Positions 24,228-32,930 of a stretch of 64,000 bases of DNA are shown piece by piece. The stretch comes from Rubrivivax sp. (lineage in GTDB: Bacteria; Pseudomonadota; Gammaproteobacteria; Burkholderiales; Burkholderiaceae_C): NCBI GenBank assembly GCA_027491255.1, contig JAIXWM010000008.1:1-64000 (forward strand), written 5' to 3'. A program made the position numbers and the translations under genes. Position 1 is the stretch's first letter. Each line of letters opens with the position of its first letter. The notes under the pieces were generated by a model. The model saw nothing but the letters and a program-made list of their open reading frames with translations, ran no database searches and was not told where the DNA came from.

Positions 24228-24704
24228 TCAGAACAGGATCTGGATCATCGCGTGCGCGTGGTCGACGTCGACCAGATCCACGCGCTTCTCACGGATCCTC
24301 CAGCCCTGGGCGCCGTGGCGCAGGCGATGGCGCAGGCTGCCCGCGAAGGCGCGGTGCCGGCCGCCCTGGTACTCCAGCAGATGGAAGCGGGCCGTCGACG
24401 TCACGCCGCCATCGGCCTCGGCGGTCACCCGCACGTTGCCGATGAGGCGCGAGGTGCGCAGGGGCGACGCCAGGCCATGGGCCGCGGGGTGGACGAGGCG
24501 GCCGATGCGCATCGCCAGCAGGTCCTTGTCCTCGTGGAACAGGGAGACTTCGCCCAGGGGATCGGTCTGGCCGTGGCGCGAGGGCACCCAGTAGGTGCCG
24601 TCGTCGTCGAACAGCGCCAGCCATTCGTGCCAGCGCGCCTGGTCGAGCAGGTCCGCCTCGTGGAAGAGGAAGTCCGCAACCTCCAGGTCCAGGGCCCGGT
24701 TCAC
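24228..24704 (-). CDS. Aromatic-ring-hydroxylating dioxygenase, beta subunit
   Basis: 158 residues from GTG 24704, which overlaps the TGA of the alpha subunit (GTGA). EVADFLFHEADLLDQARWHEWLALFDDDGTYWVP is the classic start of the small-subunit family, with the SNTL-like fold and conserved RTSRLIGNVRV. It has a structural role in the alpha3beta3 dioxygenase. No ferredoxin or ferredoxin reductase gene is adjacent, so electrons must come from elsewhere. Confidence 0.9.
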   Translation of the reverse strand: MNRALDLEVADFLFHEADLLDQARWHEWLALFDDDGTYWVPSRHGQTDPLGEVSLFHEDKDLLAMRIGRLVHPAAHGLASPLRTSRLIGNVRVTAEADGGVTSTARFHLLEYQGGRHRAFAGSLRHRLRHGAQGWRIREKRVDLVDVDHAHAMIQILF

Positions 24705-25981
24705 GTGCTGCCCCCGCCCATGTAGGTCTGCCAGGCGGCGAACTGGTTGCGGATGAAGCGCTCGCCCACCGCGGTGGACAGGCCCACCGGCCCCTCCTCG
24801 CCAGCGAGCCGGCGATCGTGGCGCACCCGAGGCTCCAGCCCCGAAGCGAGACCGCGCTGGATGCGCTCGTAGTTCTCCAGGTCGTCGGCGCGGACCACGG
24901 AGGCCGCGGAGTGGATGGTGTTGGCGTAGGCCACGGTCCGCCGGTCCATCCAGGCGGGCGCGCCCTTCAGGCGGAACAGCCACACGTCGATGCGGGTGCG
25001 GTCCACCGCCAGGGGCACGATCACGCGCAACTGCAGGTAGGCCGGCTGCACCGACAGCCCGGGGTAGATCACGGCGTTGTGGCGGTCCTGCCCGAGCACG
25101 CGCTCCAGCCCCTCGTCCCCCAGGCGCTGCCGCAGGGCCGATTCATAGTCCAGGTACTGCGGGTCGGCGGCGCGCGCCTTGCGGAACCCCACCATCTCGC
25201 TGTGGCCGTGAGGGTGGCAGTGCACCGCCAACTGCTCCATGGCCTGCAGCGACTGCGCGTTCGCGGCCACGACCTGGGCCTGGAAGCGGCTCCAGGGGTC
25301 GGCCGCGTGCTCGGCGGCGCGCCGGGCGGGCTCGGTCGAGGACCGGTGCGTGGGCAGGGCATGCACCCCGTCGTGGCTGTTCTCCAGGTAGATCTTCCAG
25401 TTGCTGTGCTGCATCATCCGCAGCGAGCCGAAGGCGACCTCGATGCGGCCCTCCGGGGCGCGCTCGGTCATGTTGTCCAGGCTCGCGGCCACCGGCCCGA
25501 GGAAGGACACCAGGTCGGGGCCGTCCGCGGCCAGGCGCGCGAACACGAAGCCCCGGTACGACTGCACGCAGGCCACCGCCTCGAGGCCGCGGCCGGGCAG
25601 GCCTGCGGCGTAATCCGACGCCTGCGGCACCGCCCTGAGCGTGCCGTCGCGCCGGAAGCTCCAGCCGTGGTAGGAGCAGCTCAGGCGTTGCGGGACCTGG
25701 CCTGCCGGCTCCTGCAGGAGACGCACGCCACGGTGCGGGCAGCGGTTGTGATGGACGCCGATGCGCCAGTCGTCGTCGCGCATGACGATGACGGAATGAC
25801 CGGCCATCTCGGCGAGCACGTACTGACCCGGGTGCGCGATCTGGCTCTCGTGGGCCACGTACAGCCAGGCCCGCCCGAACAGCCGCAACATCTCGGCGGC
25901 GAACACGTCCGGGTCGGTGTAGACGCGCCGGTCGACGCTGTGGGCGCCGGCCAGTCCCGCCAGCCCGGCAGGCACCGTCAT
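24701..25981 (-). CDS. Aromatic-ring-hydroxylating dioxygenase, alpha subunit
   Basis: 426 residues from ATG 25981. The Rieske centre is Cys81-x-His83 and Cys102-x2-His105. The catalytic Fe site is in NSHDGVHALPTH, with Asp204 as the bridging residue and His207 and His212 as ligands. Such enzymes cis-dihydroxylate aromatic rings. Context (UbiD decarboxylase, Bug binding protein, quinone reductase) favours an aromatic carboxylate substrate, but specificity cannot be read from sequence. Confidence 0.93.
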   Translation of the reverse strand: MTVPAGLAGLAGAHSVDRRVYTDPDVFAAEMLRLFGRAWLYVAHESQIAHPGQYVLAEMAGHSVIVMRDDDWRIGVHHNRCPHRGVRLLQEPAGQVPQRLSCSYHGWSFRRDGTLRAVPQASDYAAGLPGRGLEAVACVQSYRGFVFARLAADGPDLVSFLGPVAASLDNMTERAPEGRIEVAFGSLRMMQHSNWKIYLENSHDGVHALPTHRSSTEPARRAAEHAADPWSRFQAQVVAANAQSLQAMEQLAVHCHPHGHSEMVGFRKARAADPQYLDYESALRQRLGDEGLERVLGQDRHNAVIYPGLSVQPAYLQLRVIVPLAVDRTRIDVWLFRLKGAPAWMDRRTVAYANTIHSAASVVRADDLENYERIQRGLASGLEPRVRHDRRLAGEEGPVGLSTAVGERFIRNQFAAWQTYMGGGST

Positions 25982-26074
25982 CCGCGGGCTCCAACCACGC
26001 CAAGGAACGCCGGCCCGTCCCCTCGTTCTCGTGCTTGGCACCGTCGCATGCAGGAACTATAGTCCTCTAAGCTT

Positions 26075-26305
26075 GGATTCGGCAGCGGGCCGCGCCCGAG
26101 CGGGCTGCCTTCGGCCGCGATGGCGGGACGCGAACTGCAGCCATGGCCTGTGCCATGGCGAAGATACGCAACGCCGCCAGCGTGGTCGAGGGCCGCTCGA
26201 TCGGATACGCAGCGCTGTCGCCCTAGTGGTGCGGCCGGTCGTGGCCGCCATCTTGCGGCCCGGCAGGCACTTGCTCGCGGAAGAAAGCGGCCAGCTGCCG
26301 AATCC
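26075..26305. mobile_element. MITE-like element, copy 2, with perfect 12-bp terminal inverted repeats
   Basis: 231 bp bounded by GGATTCGGCAGC (26075-26086) and its exact reverse complement GCTGCCGAATCC (26294-26305). It is similar throughout to 22812-23051 in the same orientation. It has no coding capacity worth noting and contains an 18-bp palindrome (CCATGGCCTGTGCCATGG). It lies between the dioxygenase alpha gene and the TctC gene and ends 43 bp before the latter, so it probably forms part of its 5' region. Confidence 0.65.
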
Positions 26306-26348
26306 GGGCTCTGTGTCATTCCCGCACCCAACCACGTAGGAGACGCGC

Positions 26349-27308
26349 ATGAAGAGAAGACTCGCCGCCTGGGCGCTGATGCTGGCTGCCGCCCTGCCGG
26401 CGTTCGCGCAGGGCACCTATCCCGACCGGCCCATCCGTGTGGTCGTGCCCTTCGGACCCGGCTCCGGCCCTGACGTGCTCACGCGCCTGATCGCCTCGAA
26501 GATGCAGGCCGAGCTGGGCCAGCAGATGGCCATCGACAACCGGGCTGGCGCCGGTGGGGCCATCGGCACGGCCTTCGGGCGCACGCTGCCGGCCGACGGC
26601 TACCACCTGACGATGGTCGGCTCCCCGGCCGTCATCGCCCAGGAGATCCGCAAGGAGCCGGGCTTCGACATCTTCAACGACTTCGTCGCCATCGGCGCGA
26701 TGACGGAGTTCGTCAACGTCATGGTGGTCAGCAGCACGGTCGGCGCCAACTCGGTGGCCGAGTTCGTCGCCGAGGCGCGGCGCCGCCCTGGGCAGATGAA
26801 CTGCGCCTCCGCCGGGATCTCGACCCCGGGCCACCTCGCCTGCGAGACCTTCAAGGCGCGGCACGGCGTGGAACTCCTGCACGTGCCCTTCACGTCCACC
26901 CCGCAGGCCCTGCCGGCCCTGTTCTCCGGCGAGGCGCATGTGGCCTTCTTCGTCGCCCCCGAGGTGCTGCAGCACGTGCAGTCCGGCAAGCTCAAGGCCC
27001 TGGCGATGACGCGCGACGTGCGCTGGCCTCCCTTGCCCTCCACGCCGCTGGCCACGCAGGCCGACGTGCGGCTGAACGTGGGCGGCTGGATCGGGCTGAT
27101 GGCGCCTGTGGGCACGCCACCGGCCATCGTCTCGCGCCTGAACGCCGTGCTGCAGAACGCACTGAGGTCCCCCGACGTGCAGGAGGCCGCGGTGCGGGCC
27201 GGGGGGGCGGTGCTGCTGGGCGGGCCCGAGAAGCTGCGCGAGGTGGCCGAGCGCGAGCGCGTGGAGGTCAAGGCCGCGGTGGCGGCCGCCCGCATCGAGA
27301 AGCAGTGA
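26349..27308 (+). CDS. Tripartite tricarboxylate transporter substrate-binding protein (Bug family), second
   Basis: 319 residues, with GGAG just upstream of ATG 26349. The signal peptide ends ALPAFA before QGTYPDRP. PIRVVVPFGPGSGPDVLTRL and MAIDNRAGAGGAIGTAFGR are Bug signatures. It is divergent from the dioxygenase operon and convergent with the UbiD gene. It probably binds the aromatic acid or a related carboxylate in the periplasm. No TctAB is present locally. Confidence 0.9.
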   Translation: MKRRLAAWALMLAAALPAFAQGTYPDRPIRVVVPFGPGSGPDVLTRLIASKMQAELGQQMAIDNRAGAGGAIGTAFGRTLPADGYHLTMVGSPAVIAQEIRKEPGFDIFNDFVAIGAMTEFVNVMVVSSTVGANSVAEFVAEARRRPGQMNCASAGISTPGHLACETFKARHGVELLHVPFTSTPQALPALFSGEAHVAFFVAPEVLQHVQSGKLKALAMTRDVRWPPLPSTPLATQADVRLNVGGWIGLMAPVGTPPAIVSRLNAVLQNALRSPDVQEAAVRAGGAVLLGGPEKLREVAERERVEVKAAVAAARIEKQ

Positions 27309-27434
27309 CGGCGGGCGGACGCGGCTGAAGAACGCGGCCGGGCCCGTGCCGGCCGTCTTGCCGTGCCGGCGAGGCCGCCGAGTACTTGGCCGTTTTCTCC
27401 CGCAAGGCGGGCATCGGGCAAGGCCCTGCGGGCC

Positions 27435-28751
27435 TCAGCCCAGCCAGTCCTCCAGCCGCACGCTGTCCTCGCCCGGGATGCGCTTGCGCTCGAACTCGGC
27501 CTCGCGTCCGCGCGGCTTGGTGGCGTCGATCAGCAGCCGTCCCCAGTGGTCCTTCATCGGGTCCCGGTAGAAGCCGGGGACGTCGGGCAGGACCAGGCTT
27601 CGGGTGTCGGCCCGCCCGCGCGTCAGGAAGGCCCAGAAGATGTCCTCGTAGTCGTGGATGTCCACGTCCTCGTCCACGGCCACCACCATCTTGTTGTAGT
27701 CCAGGTGCGTGCCCACGGCGGCCAGCAGGGCGCGCCGCGCGTGGCCGTCGTATTCGGGGCGGATCTGCACGATGGTGGCGAGCAGGGCGGACTTGACCGC
27801 GACGTCGAGCACGCCGGACACCTGCTGCGAGAGTTGGCGGTAGATGCGCGTGGCGATCGCGAACTCCAGCGGGTAGATGTCCTCGGGTGACTGGCACAGC
27901 AGCGAGTGGAAGACCGCGCCGCGCCGCCAGGACACGCCGGTGACCTCGAAGACGTGGTTGTCCTGCACCGGTACGTAGTAGCCCATGAACTCGCCGAACG
28001 GGCCTTCGGGCCGCCGCACGTGAGGCAGGATGCGGCCCTCGATGACGATCTCGGCCTCGGCCGGCACCGACAGGTCCAGCGTCCGCGCCCGGCGCATCGG
28101 GACCGGCCGGCCCTCGATCTGCGAAGCCACGGTGATCTCGTCCGCGTCGTAGGGCACCGAGGCGCACGCGGCCAGGAAGATCGACGGCGGCACGCCCACG
28201 AGGATGGCCGCCTCCAGGGCCTGGCCGCGGGATTCGGCCTTGGCCTGGTAGCGGGCCAGGTCGTGCGTGGCGCCCAGCCTGATGCGCAGTTCCTGGTCGG
28301 AGACGATCATCGCGCGGTGGAACGACAGGTTCGCCACGCCGGTGTCGGGCTCGCGGGCGATGAAGATCGGCGAGGTCAGGTAGGGGCCGCCGTCGCGCTC
28401 GAAGTAGGTGATGGCGGGCAGGTCGCCGAGGTGGCCGTGCTCCAGGTCCACCTCCGCGCCCTCGGTGCGTGACACGTGGCCGGGATCGGGCGGCGTGCCG
28501 GTCATCTGCGCGAAGCGCCGGCAGAAGCCCGACGGGCGGGCGCCGATCGCCGCGGCCAGACGCCGCCGGCTGCCGTAGACATTGGTGACCACGGGCATAC
28601 GCGTGCCCTTGACCTGTGTGAACAAGAGGGCGCGGTCGTCGCGGCGCTGCGACGCGCGCGTCACCGCCGCGAGTTCGTGCCGGGGGTCGATCGGGCGCTC
28701 GATGGTGACCAGGTCACCGGTGGCGGCGAGTTGCTGCAGGTAGTCGCGCAT
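27435..28751 (-). CDS. UbiD family decarboxylase
   Basis: 438 residues from ATG 28751. RRPEGPFGEFMGYYVP contains the catalytic Glu pair (Glu249, Glu254) of UbiD/Fdc enzymes, and VTNVYGSRRRLAAAIG is the N-terminal domain hallmark. UbiD enzymes use prenylated FMN to decarboxylate or carboxylate aromatic and acrylic acids. The partner UbiX is not in the window. Next to a Rieske dioxygenase it suggests removal of a ring carboxyl group. Confidence 0.92.
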   Translation of the reverse strand: MRDYLQQLAATGDLVTIERPIDPRHELAAVTRASQRRDDRALLFTQVKGTRMPVVTNVYGSRRRLAAAIGARPSGFCRRFAQMTGTPPDPGHVSRTEGAEVDLEHGHLGDLPAITYFERDGGPYLTSPIFIAREPDTGVANLSFHRAMIVSDQELRIRLGATHDLARYQAKAESRGQALEAAILVGVPPSIFLAACASVPYDADEITVASQIEGRPVPMRRARTLDLSVPAEAEIVIEGRILPHVRRPEGPFGEFMGYYVPVQDNHVFEVTGVSWRRGAVFHSLLCQSPEDIYPLEFAIATRIYRQLSQQVSGVLDVAVKSALLATIVQIRPEYDGHARRALLAAVGTHLDYNKMVVAVDEDVDIHDYEDIFWAFLTRGRADTRSLVLPDVPGFYRDPMKDHWGRLLIDATKPRGREAEFERKRIPGEDSVRLEDWLG

Positions 28752-29749
28752 GGTGGTGGGGGCGTGGGTTCGGCCAGCGTGGCCATTCAGGGTCGCGTGC
28801 GGGCCCAGGCGTGGGCCCGTATCGGCGGGATGTTGCGCCATGCCCGTTCGCAGGCGGGCGCGCCCAGCCGGGCTGTGGCGCGCGTGGCGCGTCGCGGGGG
28901 CGCAGGGGGCGGGCCCGCCGGTCGGATCGCGCGCCTGAAGGCGCCGGATCCTGGGGCGCCAGTGGTGGCGCAGCAGGGCTGTGGGGCGCGCCACCGCTGA
29001 GGCATGGCGGTCTGTAGTGGGGTGCAGGCAGTCGCATGGGTGAAGCCTGGGTACATGCCCTGCGCATCGGCCTATGCCGATCGGTACAGGGTGGCCGATA
29101 CATGTGTGTCGCCGACTGGCGGACGACATCGAAGCCGGCGGGATCCATCCATTCGATCATGCCTGCTCCAAAGATGCCAGGACCGGCGCGGTGTCGAATC
29201 CCGAGCGCGCCATGCCGCGCTCCGTGGCCTTGGGCGGGGCGGCCGACTCTGTGGCCCTTGCAAGCAGGCCCGGACAGCCGGCCCGCCCGGACGCAAGGCC
29301 AGGATCTCCATGCTCCAGCCCCCGGGCGATCTCGCAGCCCGCCCTGACACCAGTGTGATCATCGCCAGCCCGGCGAACGACGCAGACGTCAAGGCCGTCT
29401 ACCTGGGCGTTTCAGGCAAGAGGCGGCGCGGCGGCCGGGACACGAAGTTCTGCCCCCAGCGCAAGCGCTGGCGGTGACCATCTGCCACGGCTGAGAGGCT
29501 GAGAGTCTTTCCCCCATGCCCGCCTTGCATGCCCAAACCCCCTGGCTCATCGTTGCAAATCCTCGCCATAGCCCGCGCCATGGCGGTGGTTTGCGCCTCT
29601 ATCCAGGGCGTTTGGACGCGCCTTTCGGGCACGGCGGATAACTCTCAGCCTCTGAGGCCACCGGCGCCCGGGGTGGACGTGCCGGCCCGGATGAGGCGGC
29701 GCTCGCAGTCGTCCCCGAGCTTGCAAGACGCGCGTTACGCTGCAGCCCC
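28752..29749. other. One-kilobase stretch with no supportable gene
   Basis: Open frames here have no start context, no recognisable domain and poor codon bias. The stretch upstream of the UbiD gene (28752-29000) is GC-rich low-complexity. 29000-29160 is less GC-rich. The only structured item is the inverted repeat pair at 29491-29656. It may be degraded mobile DNA. Confidence 0.45.
29491..29656. repeat. Widely spaced 16-bp inverted repeat
   Basis: CTGAGAGGCTGAGAGT at 29491-29506 and ACTCTCAGCCTCTGAG at 29641-29656 are reverse complements with one mismatch. They bound 134 bp without a convincing gene. This could be the ends of a small non-autonomous element, but no second copy is present in the window. 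Confidence 0.5.
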
Positions 29750-30619
29750 GTGCCCGCTCCCACCGAAACGTCTTCGCGGCCTGTGGCCGCCCTGCCCCGC
29801 GCCTGGAAGCGCCGCCTGCGCGAGGTCTGGCGCTCCGCGGGATGGCCCTTCCAGGACATGCTGGAGGCCGAGCTGCTGGCCGCCGGTCTGCTGGAGCGCA
29901 GGTCCGATGCCCAGGGCCTGGAGACGCTGCGCCTGAGCGACGCCGGCGTGCGGGCCCTGGCTGGCGCGCTGGAGCAGAACCGCCGTGCCCTCGACGCGCA
30001 CGAGGCCCTGGTGGCGCGCGTGGCGCTGGAGATGCGGCGCGCCGGCCGCATCGTCTGGCGCGGCCTGACGCTGCGCGCCGGACTCGAAGCGCCCGCCGAT
30101 GCGCAGGCCCCTGCCACGGCGACCGCTCCAGCCATCGAAGCCGTGGCAGCAATGGCCGCGACGCGACGCTGGGCGCTGGCCCGACCCGATGTCTACTCCA
30201 TCCGCCACACCACGCGCGAGGACGCCGTCGAGCCCGTCGTGCACGAGATCAAGGTCACGCGCGCGGACCTGCTGTCGGACCTGCGCCATGCCGACAAGCG
30301 CGCGGCCTATGTCGCGCTGTCCAGCCAGTGCTGGTACGTGCTGCGCGAGGGCATCGCCGAGCCGGCGGAGATCCCGCCCGAGTTCGGCGTGCTCGTCGCG
30401 CCAGTGTCGGCCCCGGAGACGCCAGCGGAGGCAGCCGACGCCGACGCCGATGCCGGTGCCGGTGCCGGTGCCGGTGCCGGTGCTGAGCCGCTGCGGCTGC
30501 TGCGCGCGGCGCCCCGGCGCGCGCACCGGCTCGGGCTCGGCACCTGGATGGCCCTGGCGCGCGCCACGCCCGACGGGGGCGCCGACGACGACATGGCTGC
30601 GGGCCAGGCCTCGCTCTGA
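29750..30619 (+). CDS. Predicted PD-(D/E)XK nuclease-fold protein (MmcB-like)
   Basis: 289 residues from GTG 29750. RPDVYSIRHT (Asp147) followed by VHEIKVTRADLLSDLRH (Glu166, Lys168) and KRAAYVALSSQCWYVL is a PD-(D/E)XK nuclease core, similar to MmcB-type repair proteins. An N-terminal helical stretch at 20-100 resembles a winged helix. Residues about 228-245 are an Ala-Asp/Ala-Gly dipeptide run encoded by a GCCGAC/GCCGGT microsatellite at 30439-30484. No neighbour suggests a partner methylase. DNA repair or defence are both possible. Confidence 0.6.
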   Translation: MPAPTETSSRPVAALPRAWKRRLREVWRSAGWPFQDMLEAELLAAGLLERRSDAQGLETLRLSDAGVRALAGALEQNRRALDAHEALVARVALEMRRAGRIVWRGLTLRAGLEAPADAQAPATATAPAIEAVAAMAATRRWALARPDVYSIRHTTREDAVEPVVHEIKVTRADLLSDLRHADKRAAYVALSSQCWYVLREGIAEPAEIPPEFGVLVAPVSAPETPAEAADADADAGAGAGAGAGAEPLRLLRAAPRRAHRLGLGTWMALARATPDGGADDDMAAGQASL

Positions 30620-30770
30620 GCACCCTCAAGGCCTGGGCGTCGCCCGTCCCCGCCCCCGCCTGCGAGGGCGCAAGGGAACCTTCGGCGGCCCGGCGCCTTC
30701 TTGCGGGCATCCCATGCCCTGGTCGGTGCCCGTCGTTCGAAAACAAGCCGCATGGACCGAGCCAGACGCC

Positions 30771-30826
30771 GCTCGGGCCGAGCCTGTGGAAGCCCTCGCA
30801 GGCCCTTCGACAAGCTCGGCGCGAAC
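30771..30826. repeat. REP-type hairpin repeat, copy 2
   Basis: Inverted-repeat arms CGGGCCGAGCCTGTGGAAG and CTTCGACAAGCTCGGCGCG around a GC-rich loop. The flanks (TTGCTCAC on one side) also match copy 1 at 5540-5595 when reversed, so about 90 bp is shared. It lies in the 358-bp gene-free stretch 30620-30977, downstream of both flanking genes, where a transcript-end role is plausible. Confidence 0.6.
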
Positions 30827-30977
30827 GGGGCGTGAGCAAGCCGTGCCACCTGCTGCATGAGAGCCGCCCAAGTCCCGCGCGCGGGGCCCGGCGTTCAAGA
30901 CAAGAGGGACCGGGCGTGTCTGCTTCTTGCGAGCTGCGCGCCCACGCCGCGCCTGCGGGAAGGGCCCTCCCAGGCTC

Positions 30978-32723
30978 TCAGCCGGCGAAGGAGGTTTCCG
31001 GCAGGCCGCGCACGCCGGGCACGCGGATGGCGAACAGCGCGCCCGACAGCGGTGCCGCGGCCAGCGCGTGCTCGCTCAGCCGCACCGCGGCGCTGGTGAC
31101 GTACAAGGTGTCGAGGTTCGGGCCGCCGAAGCAGCAGCTCGTGGGCCGCGGCACGGGCATGCGGATGCGCAGCAGCTCGCGGCCTTGCGGTGAGTAGCGT
31201 GAGACTCGCCAGGCGTCCCAGATCGCCACCCACAGACAGCCCTCCTCGTCCACGGTCAGTCCGTCGGGCGTGCCGTCGCCGGGGTCCAGGGTGATGAAGG
31301 GGCGGCGGTTCGCCACCGAGCCGGTCAGCAGGTCGAAGTCGTAGGCGTAGATCGTGCGCCGATGGGTGTCGGTGAAGTACATGACCGCGTTGTCCGGGCT
31401 CCAGCCCAGCCCGTTGGCGACGGTGAAGCCGGTGTCCATGCGCTTCCAGCTGCCGTCGGCCTCGACGCGGAACAGGCTGCCGCGGTTGGCGGCGGTGCCG
31501 ATGTCCAGGGTGCCTATCCACAGCCGGCCCATGCGGTCGCACTTGCCGTCGTTGTAGCGGTTGCCGGGTCGCTCGGACTCCGGGTGGCAGAGCAGGCTCA
31601 GCGACTTGCTGCCCATGTCCAGCGTCATCAGCCCCGACGGCGTGGCCACCAGCAGGCCACCGGTGGCCTTGGGGATGACCACGCTGACCATGGTGCCGAG
31701 CTTGACCTCCTGGTCGAGGCCGGCGCCGGCGTCGTGGCGGTGCACCGCCGGCGCCAGGATGTCGACCCAGTACAGGGCGCTGTCGCGTGGCGACCAGACG
31801 GGGCCCTCGCCGAGCAGCGAGCGCGCCGGCGTCACGCACTCCACGTCGAAGTGCTGCTCCTGGGGCGGCTGTTCCCGCGGCTGGATGGACATGACCTGCC
31901 CGCCCGCGTTGTGCGAGATCGTGCGTGCGGCCCCGATCAAGGTCGACGACAAGCCGTGCAGGCGCGCCAGCGCCAGCTCGGTGTGCGCGCCGCTGATGCT
32001 GACCGCGCCGATGGGCTGGCCCTCGATGTCCAGGACCGGCGCTGCCACCGACACCCGCGCGTCGTCGCGCTCGCGGCATTCGAGGGCGTAGCCACGGCCG
32101 CGGCTGAGCACCAGCTCGCTGCGCAGCGCCTCCACGGAGGTCAAAGTCCGGTCGGTGAGCTCGGGCAGCGCGAGCCGCTCCAGCAGCGCGGCCAGGCGGG
32201 TGGGGTCCATGTAGGCGGCGATGACCTTTCCGGCGGCGCTGGCGTGCAGCGGCCAGCGCGCGCCGACCTGCGAGTTGCGGCGCTGCAGCGGCCCCGTCTC
32301 CTGCGAGGCGATGACGACCACGCTGTCCCCGTCCAGCACCGCAAGCTGCACGTCGGCGCCGACCTGGGCCTGCAGCCGCACCAGTTCGTCCTGCGCCGAC
32401 AGGCGCAGGTCGAAATCGCTCCAGACCTCGTGCGCGAGCTCGAGCAGGCGCAGCCCCAGCCGGTAGGTGCGGCTGCCGGGGTCGTGGCGCAGCAGGCCCT
32501 CGCGCGTCAGCGTGGCGAGGATGCGGTGCAGGGTCGCCTTCGGCAGGCTGCCCGCGCGCAGCAGCTCGGTGAAGGTCAAGGGCGCGGGCGCTGCCGAGAC
32601 GATGTTGAGCACGCTCATGGCCTTCTCCAGCACCCCCAGCCCGGAGGGCGGTTCGGCATCGTCCCGTGCGGGCACTGCGAGGCGGCCTGCGGGAACGGAG
32701 GGCCTGGGCGGTTTGGACACCAT
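30978..32723 (-). CDS. IclR transcriptional regulator fused to SMP-30/gluconolactonase
   Basis: 581 residues in one uninterrupted frame from ATG 32723. Residues 28-90 are the IclR winged HTH (VLEKAMSVLNIVS, PKATLHRILATLTREGLL) and 100-275 the IclR effector domain (ASAAGKVIAAY). From about 290 the SMP-30 beta-propeller follows: LGEGPVWSP with metal ligand Glu306, then TVANGLGWSP and DGTPDGLTVDEEG. The two are normally separate proteins. An internal ATG at 31892 falls at the junction and might yield a free lactonase. It is divergent from a sugar transporter/SDR operon, which it probably controls. The lactonase would hydrolyse a sugar lactone made by the SDR enzyme. Confidence 0.88.
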   Translation of the reverse strand: MVSKPPRPSVPAGRLAVPARDDAEPPSGLGVLEKAMSVLNIVSAAPAPLTFTELLRAGSLPKATLHRILATLTREGLLRHDPGSRTYRLGLRLLELAHEVWSDFDLRLSAQDELVRLQAQVGADVQLAVLDGDSVVVIASQETGPLQRRNSQVGARWPLHASAAGKVIAAYMDPTRLAALLERLALPELTDRTLTSVEALRSELVLSRGRGYALECRERDDARVSVAAPVLDIEGQPIGAVSISGAHTELALARLHGLSSTLIGAARTISHNAGGQVMSIQPREQPPQEQHFDVECVTPARSLLGEGPVWSPRDSALYWVDILAPAVHRHDAGAGLDQEVKLGTMVSVVIPKATGGLLVATPSGLMTLDMGSKSLSLLCHPESERPGNRYNDGKCDRMGRLWIGTLDIGTAANRGSLFRVEADGSWKRMDTGFTVANGLGWSPDNAVMYFTDTHRRTIYAYDFDLLTGSVANRRPFITLDPGDGTPDGLTVDEEGCLWVAIWDAWRVSRYSPQGRELLRIRMPVPRPTSCCFGGPNLDTLYVTSAAVRLSEHALAAAPLSGALFAIRVPGVRGLPETSFAG

Positions 32724-32893
32724 GCGCGGAACTCTAACCGGCCGGATTCGCGCCGATGGATCGCGCCTTGTTCCAGCCAATGAAATTCGATGAACGTTAT
32801 GCGCAGATTGTGAAGCGCTGAATGCGCGGACCGGCAAGGGTTTTTACCGATCTTCGGGAGGTGTTCCTCGTTAACAATGCCGTCTGCCAATTT

Positions 32894-32910
32894 GTTCCGT
32901 TGAACGGAAC
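32894..32910. promoter_or_regulatory. Perfect 17-bp palindrome, candidate IclR-type operator
   Basis: GTTCCGTTGAACGGAAC is a perfect inverted repeat around a central G, located 20 bp before the start of the ABC transporter binding protein and in the gap between it and the divergent IclR fusion. IclR-family operators are commonly TTCCN-type palindromes of this size. It would overlap the early transcript or promoter of the transporter operon, fitting repression by the fusion protein. Confidence 0.6.
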
Positions 32911-32930
32911 TAACACCAGGAGACCTCGCC

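Noticed and set aside
26057..26416. Minus-strand frame through the second MITE-like element
   Set aside because: The equivalent frame is not conserved in the first copy, so it is not a transposase or conserved peptide.
27308..27435. Rho-independent terminator between TctC and UbiD
   Set aside because: A GGCCGG/CCGGCC stem is present near 27340 but has no T-run, so it is not supported as a terminator.
29004..29477. 157-codon plus-strand frame upstream of the nuclease-like gene
   Set aside because: No ribosome site, no domain, and codon use unlike neighbours.
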